Assembly: GCF_030812315.1 (NCBI RefSeq)
Contig: NZ_JAUSSM010000003.1
Span: 186,001-250,000 of the forward strand
Length of the DNA: 64,000 bases
DNA from: Arthrobacter oryzae
GTDB taxonomy: Bacteria; Actinomycetota; Actinomycetes; Actinomycetales; Micrococcaceae
Direction: 5' to 3'
Of this stretch, positions 8,219 to 16,463 are shown in pieces (within the stretch, counting starts at the first letter, position 1; every line of letters starts with the position of its first letter). The position numbers were made by a program, and so were the translations under genes. The notes beneath the pieces were generated by a model that was not told where the DNA came from, made no database searches, and was given only the letters and a program-made list of their open reading frames with translations.

Positions 8219-9505
8219 CTACGATCCCGCACCGGCGGTTTCGATGGACTTCTGCATGTCAGACAGAGCCTGTTCCACCGACTTTTCGCCCTTGAGTGCT
8301 GCGTAGGAGTTTTCCTGGATGGCCTGGGTGACCGCCGGGTAGAACGGCGTGACCGGACGCGGCACGGCATTCTCGATGGAAGTCTTCAGCACCGGCAGGT
8401 ACGGCAGCTTGGCAACGAGTTCCTGGTCCTCGTACAGGTCGCCGAGCACGGGGGCCAGCGAGCCCTGGGTTGCGAAGAACTTCTGCTGCTCTTCTTCGAC
8501 CAGGAACTTTACGAAGTCGTGGGCCGTGGCCTTGTTCTTCGAGTACACGCTGATGGCTGCGCTGTGGCCGCCCAGTGACGAGGCGCCGGGGCCGTCCTTG
8601 CCCGGGAGGGCCGTCATGCCGAGAACGTCCTTGACCTTTGAGGATCCTTCAGTGGTGGCCAGGTTGTAGACGTACGGCCAGTTGCGGTGGAAGAGCAGGT
8701 TGCCGTCCTGGAATGCGCGGCGGCTTTCCTCTTCCTGGTAGGTGATGGCTTCCTTCGGGATGTTGCCGTCGGCGAAGGCCTTCACGAGGTTCTCAAGGCC
8801 TTCCTTGGCCTCGGGCGTGTTGAGGCTGGGCTTGCCGTCCTTGTCCAGGACGGAGCCGCCGAAGGAGTTGATGGCCTCGGACGCGTTGACCGTAAGGCCT
8901 TCGTACTGCTTGTACTGGCCCGAGTAGCAGCCGATGTTGTTGGCCTTGGCGATGGAGCACATCTCCATCATTTCGGCCCAGGTGGTGGGTGCCGTGGGAA
9001 CAAGGTCCTTGCGGTAGTAGAGGATGCCGCCGTCAGAGGAAACCGGTGCCGCGTACAGGGTGCCCTTATAGGAACCGGCTTCGACGGTGGGTGTCAGCAT
9101 GCCTGCCGTGTCCACCGCCATCTTGTCCTTGAGCGGCTGGAGCCAGCCCTTGGCTGCGAATTCAGCGGTCCACACGACGTCGACACTGGCGACGTCGTAG
9201 TTGGGGTTCTTTGCCTGGTAGTTCTGGACCAGGTCGTCGTGCTGCTGGTCGGCCTGGTCGGTCTGCTCCTTGAAGGTGACCTTCTCATCCGGGTGGGCCG
9301 CATTCCACTTTTCGACCAGCGGGCGGACGACGTTGCTGTTGTCCTTGCCCTGGACGTAGGTGATGGGGCCGCGGCCGTCGAGGCCTTGTTCGGCGTCGCC
9401 GCCGCCTCCGCCGCCCGTGGTGCCGCCTCCGCCACCGCAGGCAGAGAGCGTTAATGCCAGAACACCGGCGGCTGCGGCCGGCAGTAGGAACTTAGGGGTT
9501 TTCAT
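8219..9505 (-). CDS. Sugar-binding lipoprotein of ABC transporter (alpha-glucoside type, solute-binding family 1)
   Basis: 428 residues from the ATG at 9505, which has GAGGAG upstream; longer in-frame starts lie in the promoter. The lipobox LTLSACGG places the lipid-modified Cys at residue 23, followed by a Gly-rich tether. The mature protein shows the family 1 pattern (YVQGKDNSNVVRPLVEKWNAAHP, later GGHSAAISVYSKNKATAHDFVKFL), as in maltose, trehalose and alpha-glucoside binders. It heads the importer operon and is divergent from the alpha-glucosidase gene, so alpha-linked glucosides such as maltose or maltodextrins are the probable ligands; this is inferred from context. Confidence 0.87.
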   Translation of the reverse strand: MKTPKFLLPAAAAGVLALTLSACGGGGGTTGGGGGGDAEQGLDGRGPITYVQGKDNSNVVRPLVEKWNAAHPDEKVTFKEQTDQADQQHDDLVQNYQAKNPNYDVASVDVVWTAEFAAKGWLQPLKDKMAVDTAGMLTPTVEAGSYKGTLYAAPVSSDGGILYYRKDLVPTAPTTWAEMMEMCSIAKANNIGCYSGQYKQYEGLTVNASEAINSFGGSVLDKDGKPSLNTPEAKEGLENLVKAFADGNIPKEAITYQEEESRRAFQDGNLLFHRNWPYVYNLATTEGSSKVKDVLGMTALPGKDGPGASSLGGHSAAISVYSKNKATAHDFVKFLVEEEQQKFFATQGSLAPVLGDLYEDQELVAKLPYLPVLKTSIENAVPRPVTPFYPAVTQAIQENSYAALKGEKSVEQALSDMQKSIETAGAGS

Positions 9506-9591
9506 AAAAGGGGACTCCTCGCTGAGTGACAAGCAAATCGGCGGTGCGGTTGAAGTGGTGCCCATCACACTAGTAACGTTGCGGTGAGAAA

Positions 9592-9605
9592 TGCAAGCGT
9601 TTACA
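9592..9605. promoter_or_regulatory. LacI-type operator between importer and alpha-glucosidase
   Basis: TGCAAGCGTTTACA is a near-palindromic LacI/GalR-type site in the divergent intergenic region, 24 bases before the chosen GTG start of the alpha-glucosidase and about 90 bases upstream of the binding protein. A second AACGTT palindrome lies at 9575-9580. A site differing by one base occurs upstream of the levansucrase gene (16718-16731). The neighbouring LacI gene at 4832 is the obvious candidate binder. Confidence 0.6.
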
Positions 9606-9629
9606 CCGAAGTTTATGGAAAGGATATCT

Positions 9630-11579
9630 GTGGCACACAGCCCAGTCCCCACTGCCGGCTCGTCCATCCAGGCCTGGTGGGCCAGCGCCGTTGTTTACCA
9701 GGTCTATCCCCGGTCCTTCGCCGACGCGAACGGGGACGGGATGGGCGATCTCCGCGGTGTAACGGCGCATTTGGACCATTTGCACAGGCTCGGGGTTGAT
9801 GCCGTCTGGCTGTCCCCCTTCTACAAATCACCGCAGGCCGATGCAGGGTACGACGTTGCCGACTACCGCGAAGTGGACCCGCTGTTCGGCTCCCTGCCGG
9901 ACTTCGATGAAATGTTGCAGAAAGCTCACGGCCTGGGGCTCAAGGTGATCGTTGACCTGGTCCCCAACCACACCTCGGACGAACACGTCTGGTTCCAAGA
10001 TGCCCTTGCGGCAGCCCCGGGGTCCCGCGAACGGGACCGGTACATGTTCCGCCCTGGAAAGGATTCGGTTCCCGGTTCCGGCGACGGCGGCCTGGCACCG
10101 AACAATTGGAAGTCCATCTTTGGCGGCCCCGCTTGGACCCGCGTCACGGAGGCCGACGGAAGGCCCGGCGAATGGTATCTGCACCTGTTCGACACCAAGC
10201 AGCCGGACCTGAACTGGGACAACGCCGAGGTCAAGGAGGAAATGCGCTCGGTGCTGCGGTTCTGGCTGGACCGCGGCGTGGACGGCTTCCGCGTGGACGT
10301 GGCCCACGGCATGGTCAAGGAAGCGGGACTGCCTGACTGGGAAGGCTCCGCGGCCATGGTGGAAGGGGCCACCGAAGTGCCCGGCGATGCCCCAGGCGGA
10401 CATACCGAAGCGGAGGAACCGCACCGCGCCCACGCTGCCGGTGCCGCTGCCGGGAGCGCTGCCGCTGCCGGGAGTGTTGCCACCGACATCGCCGGTGCCG
10501 CCGGGGGTGACGGGCACCAGCCGGTCTCACCGCTGTATCCCCCGTCGCCGTTCTTTGACCAGGACGGTGTCCACGACATTTACCGAGACTGGAACCGGGT
10601 GCTGGCCGACTACGACGGCGACCGGATGCTGGTGGCCGAAGCCTGGGTGGAGCCGGCCGAGCGGCTGGCCCGGTATGTCCGGCCGGATGAAATGCAGCAG
10701 GCTTTCAACTTCGACTTCCTGCTGGCCGGCTGGGATGCCGCCCGGACTGCGATGGCCATTGAGGATTCGCTGCGCGCTGCCGCCACGGTGGGGGCCACCA
10801 CTACGTGGGTTCTCAGCAACCACGACACCGTCCGGCACACCACGCGCTTCGGGCTGAAGGATCCCACCACGTTCCCGAAGGGTATCGCCGCCGAGGATGA
10901 ACAGCCCGACGCCGGGCTGGGGCTGGCACGTGCCCGGGCCGCCACCATGGTGTCGCTCGCCCTCCCCGGCTCGGCCTACCTGTACCAGGGCGAGGAACTG
11001 GGCCTTCCCGAGCACACCGCGGTCCCGGCCGAAGCCCGCCAGGACCCCACGTTCTTCCGGACCAACGGGGTGGAACGCGGACGCGACGGCTGCCGGGTAC
11101 CGCTCCCGTGGAAGTCCGAGGAACCGGGTTACGGATTCGCGTCCGCGTTCACCGCTGCTGACGGCGCAGGTTATGAGGGCACCACATCCGGGGCACGCCA
11201 CGCTCCTGCCGCCCCCTGGCTCCCCCAGCCCGAGTCATTCGGTGCGTTGGCCGCGGACCGTCAGGACGGCGTCGCCGGTTCCACCCTTGAGCTGTACCGC
11301 GCCGCCCTGGCTCTCCGCCGCGAACACCGCCTGGGCGCCGGGAGCTTCGGCTGGGCAGATTCGCACGAGCCCGCGGACGGTGTGCTCGCTTTCCATAACG
11401 GGGCGGTCCTGGTGATCGCCAACATGGGAATCGCTGCAGCCCCGCTGCCGGACGGGTACCGGGTCGTTCTGGCCAGCATGCCGGAAGCCGTGACAGGCGG
11501 CGACGCCGAATCGGGGACGGACCGGGGCGGCGCACGGAAACTGGCGCCGAACTCCGCCGCGTACCTTCTCGCCGACTAA
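9630..11579 (+). CDS. Alpha-glucosidase, GH13 family
   Basis: 649 residues from the GTG at 9630, which has AAAGGA five bases upstream; the ATGs at 9591 and 9615 are in frame, but the first would put the operator inside the gene. The GH13 regions are all present: DLVPNHTSDEHVWF, GFRVDVAHGM (nucleophile Asp), VAEAWV (acid/base Glu) and VLSNHDTVRH. The product is predicted to be cytoplasmic and to release glucose from imported alpha-glucosides. Between the second and third regions there is an Ala/Gly-rich insertion of roughly 60 residues (about 255-315) containing an 18-base tandem duplication. It is divergent from the importer operon and shares its operator. Confidence 0.88.
   Translation: MAHSPVPTAGSSIQAWWASAVVYQVYPRSFADANGDGMGDLRGVTAHLDHLHRLGVDAVWLSPFYKSPQADAGYDVADYREVDPLFGSLPDFDEMLQKAHGLGLKVIVDLVPNHTSDEHVWFQDALAAAPGSRERDRYMFRPGKDSVPGSGDGGLAPNNWKSIFGGPAWTRVTEADGRPGEWYLHLFDTKQPDLNWDNAEVKEEMRSVLRFWLDRGVDGFRVDVAHGMVKEAGLPDWEGSAAMVEGATEVPGDAPGGHTEAEEPHRAHAAGAAAGSAAAAGSVATDIAGAAGGDGHQPVSPLYPPSPFFDQDGVHDIYRDWNRVLADYDGDRMLVAEAWVEPAERLARYVRPDEMQQAFNFDFLLAGWDAARTAMAIEDSLRAAATVGATTTWVLSNHDTVRHTTRFGLKDPTTFPKGIAAEDEQPDAGLGLARARAATMVSLALPGSAYLYQGEELGLPEHTAVPAEARQDPTFFRTNGVERGRDGCRVPLPWKSEEPGYGFASAFTAADGAGYEGTTSGARHAPAAPWLPQPESFGALAADRQDGVAGSTLELYRAALALRREHRLGAGSFGWADSHEPADGVLAFHNGAVLVIANMGIAAAPLPDGYRVVLASMPEAVTGGDAESGTDRGGARKLAPNSAAYLLAD
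10443..10478 (+). repeat. In-frame 18-base tandem duplication inside the alpha-glucosidase gene
   Basis: Two adjacent 18-base units starting GCCGCTGCCGGGAG differ at two positions (CGCT versus TGTT endings). They encode AAAGS-like repeats in a low-complexity loop of the enzyme, so the length change preserves the frame. Confidence 0.7.
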
Positions 11580-11604
11580 AGCGCACGCCTACCGCACAAC
11601 GGGA

Positions 11605-11643
11605 CAGGGGCGCTGCCTTCCGGAAGGAAAGACAGCGCCCCTG
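11605..11643 (+). terminator. Stem-loop after the alpha-glucosidase gene
   Basis: CAGGGGCGCTG at 11605-11615 pairs perfectly with CAGCGCCCCTG at 11633-11643; the loop contains a further CCTTCCGGAAGG palindrome. It starts 25 bases after the stop codon. No clear T-run follows, which is common in GC-rich actinobacteria. It may act in both directions, since the AmaP gene ends just beyond it on the other strand. Confidence 0.6.
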
Positions 11644-11744
11644 CGGTGTTCGGGTTGTGTGGTTTCGGTTCTGCTCCGTTTGGCCCCTGCGGTGTGTTCG
11701 GACTCAGTCGCGGGGGACCAGTCGCCCGGACCAGCCGCCGGGTG

Positions 11745-12356
11745 TCAGCGGACGCGTTCGGCCCGGCTGAACCGTGAGCGGGCGCCGGCGCCAATGTGGA
11801 TCAGCACGGGCGTGCGTTTGCCGACCACGGCGTCCAAAGCTTCCACGAGGGCCGAAACATCCGCTGCGAGGAGGTGCGGGGCCACGCCGTGGCGCGGCTG
11901 CAGCCGGATTTTCAATGCGGGCTCACCGCGGATCTCGTAGGTGGCGACTGTGGCACCGGCAAGGTCCTGCCGCCCGGCCAATGCCGCCCGCAGCGCCTGC
12001 TCGGCAACGCCGCTGCCGATCCGCACATTGCCGGGGAAATCGCCGGCGTCATCCTCGGCGACAATCAGGCCGGAGCGGCCTTTGCCCTGTTGCGCTACCC
12101 ATGCGACCATCGCGGCGATGACCAGGGCCAGCACCAGCGCGATCACGGCCCACAGCCAGCTTTCTTCACGGCCGGGAATGCCGGTGCGCTGAAACAGCTG
12201 GCTCATCCCGCTCCACACGCCGGCGGACCACTGCTGCCACCACGGACCCACGGCCGGCACGGTGGCCAGCAGGACCAGCAGCAGTCCAATGACCAGAAGA
12301 TTCAGGCCCAGGATCCCGATCAGGATCCGGTTCAAGACTCTGGGGGTGTTGTTCAT
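11745..12356 (-). CDS. amaP: Alkaline-shock membrane anchor protein AmaP-like
   Basis: 203 residues with two N-terminal membrane helices (ILIGILGLNLLVIGLLLVLL and a second near residues 70-88) and a C-terminal Asp23-like domain of about 100 residues (ALKIRLQPRHGVAPHLLAADVSALVEAL). AmaP in Staphylococcus anchors Asp23 to the membrane; the family name here is by architecture and gene order. It is the last gene of the five-gene cluster and its ATG overlaps the previous stop by four bases. A role in cell-envelope stress or cell-envelope organisation is inferred from the Firmicutes relatives. Confidence 0.75.
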   Translation of the reverse strand: MNNTPRVLNRILIGILGLNLLVIGLLLVLLATVPAVGPWWQQWSAGVWSGMSQLFQRTGIPGREESWLWAVIALVLALVIAAMVAWVAQQGKGRSGLIVAEDDAGDFPGNVRIGSGVAEQALRAALAGRQDLAGATVATYEIRGEPALKIRLQPRHGVAPHLLAADVSALVEALDAVVGKRTPVLIHIGAGARSRFSRAERVR

Positions 12357-13018
12357 GCCCCGATCACCCCGGACGTGGCCACGCTGACGCGCACTTCGGG
12401 CATTGGAGCGGGAGACATTTCCCGCAGTTCCTCCAGCACCGACGCCAGGACGGCATTTTCACTGACCGGCACCCCGGACGTGGGACGCACGTTGACCGTC
12501 ACCTGCCGTTGTGAGACCACCACCATCACCTGTTCCTGGGTGACGTTCGCAGCGAGCCTGGCACGGCGGGCAAGCGCTGAGGCGATCACTTCGTCGTCAA
12601 CCACCACTCCGGCACGCGGGTCCGAGAGCAGATGCCTGGCCCGCCGGCCTGGCAGCACCGCATTGAGGAAGAAGAACAGCCCCACCATGGCCGTAAAGGC
12701 TCCGATGACGCCGAGCAGCAGGGGCGATATGCCCTGCGGGAGCGCGATGATGCGCTCCGCCGCAGTCTCCGGATCAATGAGCCACGGCGGCTGCCCGACG
12801 GCACGCACGGCGGCTTCGAGGAGTCCGTAGCCGCACAGCGCCACCACCAGGACCGCGGCGATGCCGGACACTCCGGCCCGGGAAGAGCGCGTTTCGCGGT
12901 CCAGGATCCGGCGCATCCCGGCACCCCGGGAATCCGCGGCAGCGCCGGCATTGACGGCATCCGCGCCGTGTCCCGCTGCGTGGCTGCCCTTTGAGCGGAC
13001 GTCCGTCGCGTTGTTCAC
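12353..13018 (-). CDS. DUF6286-type membrane protein of the Asp23/AmaP cluster
   Basis: 221 residues. A Ser/Ala/Arg-rich N-terminus of about 45 residues precedes one membrane helix (GIAAVLVVALCGYGLLEAAV), a loop, a second helix (LLLGVIGAFTAMVGLFFFLNAVL) and a soluble Asp23-like C-terminal domain with QVMVVVSQRQVTVNVRP. This organisation matches the actinobacterial DUF6286 proteins found beside Asp23 genes. It overlaps both neighbours by four bases. Function is unknown; membrane tethering of partner Asp23-fold proteins is a reasonable guess. Confidence 0.7.
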   Translation of the reverse strand: MNNATDVRSKGSHAAGHGADAVNAGAAADSRGAGMRRILDRETRSSRAGVSGIAAVLVVALCGYGLLEAAVRAVGQPPWLIDPETAAERIIALPQGISPLLLGVIGAFTAMVGLFFFLNAVLPGRRARHLLSDPRAGVVVDDEVIASALARRARLAANVTQEQVMVVVSQRQVTVNVRPTSGVPVSENAVLASVLEELREMSPAPMPEVRVSVATSGVIGA

Positions 13019-13398
13019 TGGACCCTTCCCCCTTCGCTGATGGCGGCGCCGCTGATCCGGATGTCGACCCTGCTCAGCTGCGCCCCGCTGAGCTCCGCAA
13101 CGCGGTGCAGGATCACGGCTTTTGCCGCAACGGCGCGCTCCCAGATGGACCCGCCGAACCCGGCGACGCGGCCGGGATCGCGCAGGACCGTTGTCAATGG
13201 CGGGATCCTGATAGGCAGGACGAGCGACAAGGCCAGCAGCCCGTCGTCGTCGGACCAGTCAGCCCGGACGTCGTGCGCCGGGACCCCCAGGGCCTCAGCT
13301 GCGGCGGCCCGGGCAAGGCTCGTGAGCGCCTGCGTACTGATGCGGTTGTGTCCGGCCATCACGGAGCCACCGGCCACGGTTCCGGCCGCGCTGCTCAT
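13015..13398 (-). CDS. Small Asp23-like protein
   Basis: 127 residues, without signal peptide or membrane helix. The sequence ISTQALTSLARAAAAEALGV followed by beta-strand-rich segments (LLALSLVLPI) and the helix/strand end VILHRVAELSGAQLSRVDIRISG follows the order of secondary structure of Asp23 proteins, though it lacks the strong family signature of the cluster's main Asp23 gene. An internal ATG at residue 14 is an alternative start; the upstream ATG is preferred because it overlaps the DUF2273 stop by four bases as in the rest of the cluster. Confidence 0.65.
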   Translation of the reverse strand: MSSAAGTVAGGSVMAGHNRISTQALTSLARAAAAEALGVPAHDVRADWSDDDGLLALSLVLPIRIPPLTTVLRDPGRVAGFGGSIWERAVAAKAVILHRVAELSGAQLSRVDIRISGAAISEGGRVQ

Positions 13399-13586
13399 GA
13401 GGACGAGCGCCGGCCTGTGATGGCATCGAACACGCTGCGCAGGTCAAGTTTCCCTTCTGCGGCGCGGCCAAGAAGGGCACCGATTCCCATGAAAAGCAGC
13501 GAAACCAGGAAGCCCCAGACGCCGAACTGAAAGGACATAAAGGCCACGAAGGCGCCCACTGCAATTCCCACCACGGTCAGGTTCAC
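13395..13586 (-). CDS. DUF2273 small membrane protein
   Basis: 63 residues consisting of two adjacent hydrophobic helices (about 4-20 and 24-43) and a short charged tail. This is the DUF2273 pattern, a small protein regularly encoded next to Asp23/Gls24 genes in Firmicutes and Actinobacteria. It overlaps the genes on both sides by four bases, so it is made in fixed proportion with them. It probably helps anchor or oligomerise the Asp23-fold proteins at the membrane, which is inference from gene order. Confidence 0.75.
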   Translation of the reverse strand: MNLTVVGIAVGAFVAFMSFQFGVWGFLVSLLFMGIGALLGRAAEGKLDLRSVFDAITGRRSSS

Positions 13587-14044
13587 TGGATGGCCTCCCT
13601 TTCAGTCCGGGCTTCCACTGGCAGCCCGGGCTTTGCCGGACCTGCCACGTAGACGTCGTTGATCTCCACATTGACCTCGATGACCTGCAGGCCCACGAGC
13701 TCTTCCACGGCCGTATAGACAGCGGCACGGACCTGGTCCGCCAGGGAGTGCAGCGGCGTCCCGTAGACGGCGACGAGGTTGATGTCCACTGCTACCTGCG
13801 TCTCGCCAACTTCCGCGTGGACGCCGGCGGCATGGTCCGAACTGCCGACGGCATCCCGGATGGCCCCGAGGGCACGGGACGGCCCGGTGCCGAGCGAATA
13901 GACTCCCGGCACGGCGCGGGCGGCAATGCCGGCTACCTTGGCAACTGCCGTTTCGGAAATGATCGTGCGTCCGGTGCCGGCCGTCAGCGCACTGCCTGGT
14001 TCAACGTGGGCCCCCGGCGCGGGATGTGGGTTCTGGTATTCCAT
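13583..14044 (-). CDS. Asp23/Gls24 family envelope stress response protein
   Basis: 153 residues, first gene of the cluster. After a 25-residue Pro/Gly-rich start, the family core TIISETAVAKVAGIAARAVPGV and the later segments VAVDINLVAVYGTPLHSLADQVRAAV and LVGLQVIEVNVEINDVYV are clear. Asp23 proteins are abundant, membrane-associated through AmaP, and linked to alkaline or cell-wall stress. The upstream 14045-14132 gap is likely to hold the operon promoter. The four genes downstream are all coupled by ATGA overlaps. Confidence 0.85.
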   Translation of the reverse strand: MEYQNPHPAPGAHVEPGSALTAGTGRTIISETAVAKVAGIAARAVPGVYSLGTGPSRALGAIRDAVGSSDHAAGVHAEVGETQVAVDINLVAVYGTPLHSLADQVRAAVYTAVEELVGLQVIEVNVEINDVYVAGPAKPGLPVEARTEREAIQ

Positions 14045-14132
14045 CAGGCACTCCCCTTCTCTTGAACACCACCCTATCCCTTGGCCGCGGCAAGCGACTG
14101 AACGCCAGTGGAAATTGCTAAGCCGAAATCCG

Positions 14133-14576
14133 CTACTTGCAGTTGGCGGCGAGCCAGGCGGTGACCGGGGTCATGGCGGCGTCGAACTTTCCGCTCGAGT
14201 ACACCGTCTGGTCGCTCAGCCCGGCGACGGCCACGTCATTGAGGTTGGCGAAATCGGCCTTGAGGTCGTCCGGAACGCGTTCGGCGGTCTCGCTGAGCGA
14301 CGTTTTCAGCTGTTCAAGTTCCGCCGTTTTGCCCTGTGCTGCCGAGAGCGGGAACAGCGAGGCGCCGGTTGCCTGCTGGGAGATGGTGGTGCACGCCTCC
14401 GCCGCGGAAGGAAAGTCCCCGAACGGCCCGGAGCTCTTGCTAGGGGTCGGCGTTGCCGCGGCGGTTGCGGGAGCGGACGACGACGGCGCGCTGCCGGTTT
14501 CCGGTGCGGAGCACGCGGTGAGTGCCAGTGCGGCGAAGAGGGCGGCTGCGGTCAGAGGGCGTGAAAGGTTTTTCAA
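14133..14576 (-). CDS. Putative lipoprotein of unknown function
   Basis: 147 residues. The only in-frame start that keeps the full signal peptide is TTG at 14576 (KNLSRPLTAAALFAAL); it lacks a clear ribosome-binding site. The lipobox LTACSAP places the modified Cys at residue 22. A Ser/Thr/Pro tether to about residue 50 is followed by a helical domain of about 95 residues (CTTISQQATGASLF through TAWLAANCK) with two cysteines near its ends that could pair. I do not recognise the family. It is on the same strand as the Asp23 cluster but separated by 88 bases. Confidence 0.7.
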   Translation of the reverse strand: MKNLSRPLTAAALFAALALTACSAPETGSAPSSSAPATAAATPTPSKSSGPFGDFPSAAEACTTISQQATGASLFPLSAAQGKTAELEQLKTSLSETAERVPDDLKADFANLNDVAVAGLSDQTVYSSGKFDAAMTPVTAWLAANCK

Positions 14577-14737
14577 AGGTCACATTTCTGGTTGAGATTG
14601 CGCCGCCCGCTCCGTTTCCGGCAGCTGGCGGCATTGGCGTTCTGTCCCCGGCGTGCGAGTCTAGCCCGGATGACGTGCGGGATTCCAAGCGGGGGCTACG
14701 GAAGCTCCCCCTTGAACGAGGAAGCCACCCCGTTCTG

Positions 14738-14781
14738 CCGCACATCCCTCCGTATATATCCGCACATGTCTCCGTATATAT
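14738..14781. repeat. Two tandem 22-base repeats, AT-rich, possible operator pair
   Basis: Two directly adjacent 22-base units (14738-14759 and 14760-14781) each start CCGCACAT, continue with CC or GT, and end CTCCGTATATAT; 20 of 22 positions agree. The period is two DNA helix turns, so both copies face the same side. They lie between the levansucrase terminator and the TTG start of the lipoprotein gene, about 160 bases upstream of the latter, and contrast sharply with the GC-rich surroundings. Confidence 0.8.
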
Positions 14782-14798
14782 AAGGGAGCACAAAAAGG

Positions 14799-14834
14799 AA
14801 CAGGGGCGTCCGGATGGTTCCGGACGCCCCTGTT
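14799..14834 (-). terminator. Rho-independent terminator of levansucrase
   Basis: A perfect 16-base stem (14799-14814 with 14819-14834, core GGGGCGTCCGGA) closes a four-base loop; read on the minus strand it is followed by CCTTTTTG. It starts 33 bases after the levansucrase stop codon. Confidence 0.88.
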
Positions 14835-14867
14835 TGCTACTGCGGATGTTGAGTACCCCGGTGAGGG

Positions 14868-16463
14868 CTACTTGTAGAGGCCTTCGCCGCCAACTTTGAC
14901 GTTGGTGGGCAGGTAGCCGAACGGGCCGAGGCCGTTCTGGCCGAAGCTGCGGTCCACCTGCGAAACGCCGTCACGGAAGTTGATCTTCACGGTGGGCGAG
15001 AGTGAGCCGCCGCGGACGCCGTTCACGTTGTCGATGAAGGACTGCACCAGGCCGCCCGGCTGCACGTAGTGCGAGTAGGCCTGGAACTGGCGGCCGTTCT
15101 GGTTCGGGGTGGGTGCCTCCGGGGACTCGGACGGAAGGTTGAGGTCCGTCGGCGAGCCCAGGGCCAGGCCGCTGTTGTTCATCGGCTGGTAATCGGAACG
15201 GACGCCGTCGCCGACGAAGCCGTAGACACCGTCCGGTCCGCGCATACCGGCTGCGTAGGTGAACTGGTGGCTGATGGTGAACAGGTAGTACTTGTTCTTG
15301 CCGCCTTCGTTCTGGATGAAGATCTGCGGACGCTCGGTCTGGTCGTTCACGCAGTTGGCGGAGAGGATCGGCGGCAGGAAGGACCACTTGGTCAGGTCCT
15401 TGTTGTCCGCCACGGCCAGCCCGACGTTGGCGGTCTGGTAGTAGGCGCCGCTGCTGTTGACCTCGTTGAGGTTCTCGGCGTTGGGGTCGCCGGGCTTGTA
15501 ACCCAGGTCCTCGGGCTTGCACTCGTATTCGCCGCGGGTACCGCCGGTGTTGCCTTCGAAGACCATGAAGGTCTTGCCCGGGTGGGCCGGGTCAGCGAAC
15601 GTGTAGGGGTCGCGGAAGGCGAAGCCCGGGTTCTGGGCCTTGTTCTGGTACATCTTGCCGTCCGGCTCAAGCAGCTTGGTGTGCTTGAAGCCGTCGAACG
15701 TCACGCCGTTCTCGTCGGCGTGGATCTTGCCCAGCGCTTTGGCGATGGCCGCGTCCGGCGCGATGCCGCCGCCTCCGGCGTTGCGCTCGGCAACGTCGTA
15801 GAACGTGGTGGCCGTGTAGAACACGTTGACCTGGTTGCCCTGCATCAGGCGGGTGGAGCCGGACCATTCGGTGTTGCCGATGGAGGTGTTGTCCAGGAAC
15901 AAGTGTCCGCCGTAGTTCCACTTGTCCTTGGCCGGGTCGGCGTTGGTCTTGCGGAAGAAGTAACCGATCCGGGCGTTCCAGTGGCGCTGGTCGAAACCGT
16001 AGCCGGCGTGCCGGTCGGCGACCAGGGAGAAGATGACGTCGTAGCCCTTGTAGCTGATCTGGTTGGCGTTCTCGTCAGTCAGCGACCAAGTGTCCCAGAC
16101 CCAGACGTCGTCGTTCATGGCGGGGAAATCCTCGGGGATTTCCGGCATGGTGACGTCGGGGCTCATGGAGTTCTGGCCGGGCGTTACCGTGGAATCGCTC
16201 TGCGCCATGATCTGCTTGGCGTCGGCGCGGGTCCACTTCGAGGTGAAGTCCGCCGCCGGGTCATAGGCCTTCTGGCTGTGATCGGTGGGCAGCGGGAAGC
16301 CGGGGGTGGGGGCAGGCATCTGCTCAGCGGCGGGCGGGTCCGCGGGTTCGTTGGCCTGGGCCGACGGAACCGCAAGGAAGGCAGAGGCCGCCACGGCCGC
16401 TGCCAGTGCTGCGGCGGCGGGGCGCCACCGCAGCATCCGGGGTGTGTTGGGGTGCTTGTGCAT
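14868..16463 (-). CDS. Secreted levansucrase, GH68
   Basis: 531 residues. A signal peptide (basic start, hydrophobic AAAALAAAVAASAFLAV, cleavage near AQA at 35-37) sends it out of the cell. The GH68 catalytic triad is visible: nucleophile Asp124 in VWDTW, transition-state Asp285 in FRDPY and acid/base Glu377 in DQTERPQ. It splits sucrose and transfers fructose to make levan or fructo-oligosaccharides; inulosucrase cannot be excluded from sequence alone. It is monocistronic, with its own terminator and a LacI-type operator 255 bases upstream. It lies beside the levanase, so the locus encodes both synthesis and breakdown of fructan. Confidence 0.9.
   Translation of the reverse strand: MHKHPNTPRMLRWRPAAAALAAAVAASAFLAVPSAQANEPADPPAAEQMPAPTPGFPLPTDHSQKAYDPAADFTSKWTRADAKQIMAQSDSTVTPGQNSMSPDVTMPEIPEDFPAMNDDVWVWDTWSLTDENANQISYKGYDVIFSLVADRHAGYGFDQRHWNARIGYFFRKTNADPAKDKWNYGGHLFLDNTSIGNTEWSGSTRLMQGNQVNVFYTATTFYDVAERNAGGGGIAPDAAIAKALGKIHADENGVTFDGFKHTKLLEPDGKMYQNKAQNPGFAFRDPYTFADPAHPGKTFMVFEGNTGGTRGEYECKPEDLGYKPGDPNAENLNEVNSSGAYYQTANVGLAVADNKDLTKWSFLPPILSANCVNDQTERPQIFIQNEGGKNKYYLFTISHQFTYAAGMRGPDGVYGFVGDGVRSDYQPMNNSGLALGSPTDLNLPSESPEAPTPNQNGRQFQAYSHYVQPGGLVQSFIDNVNGVRGGSLSPTVKINFRDGVSQVDRSFGQNGLGPFGYLPTNVKVGGEGLYK

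Noticed and set aside
7174..8370. 398-residue version of the MalF-type permease
   Set aside because: The first 53 codons overlap the binding-protein gene and are Arg/Ser/Pro-rich shadow; the ATG at 8211 fits the family start.
14738..14781. Start of a CRISPR array
   Set aside because: The two 22-base units are directly adjacent without spacers and no cas gene is present.
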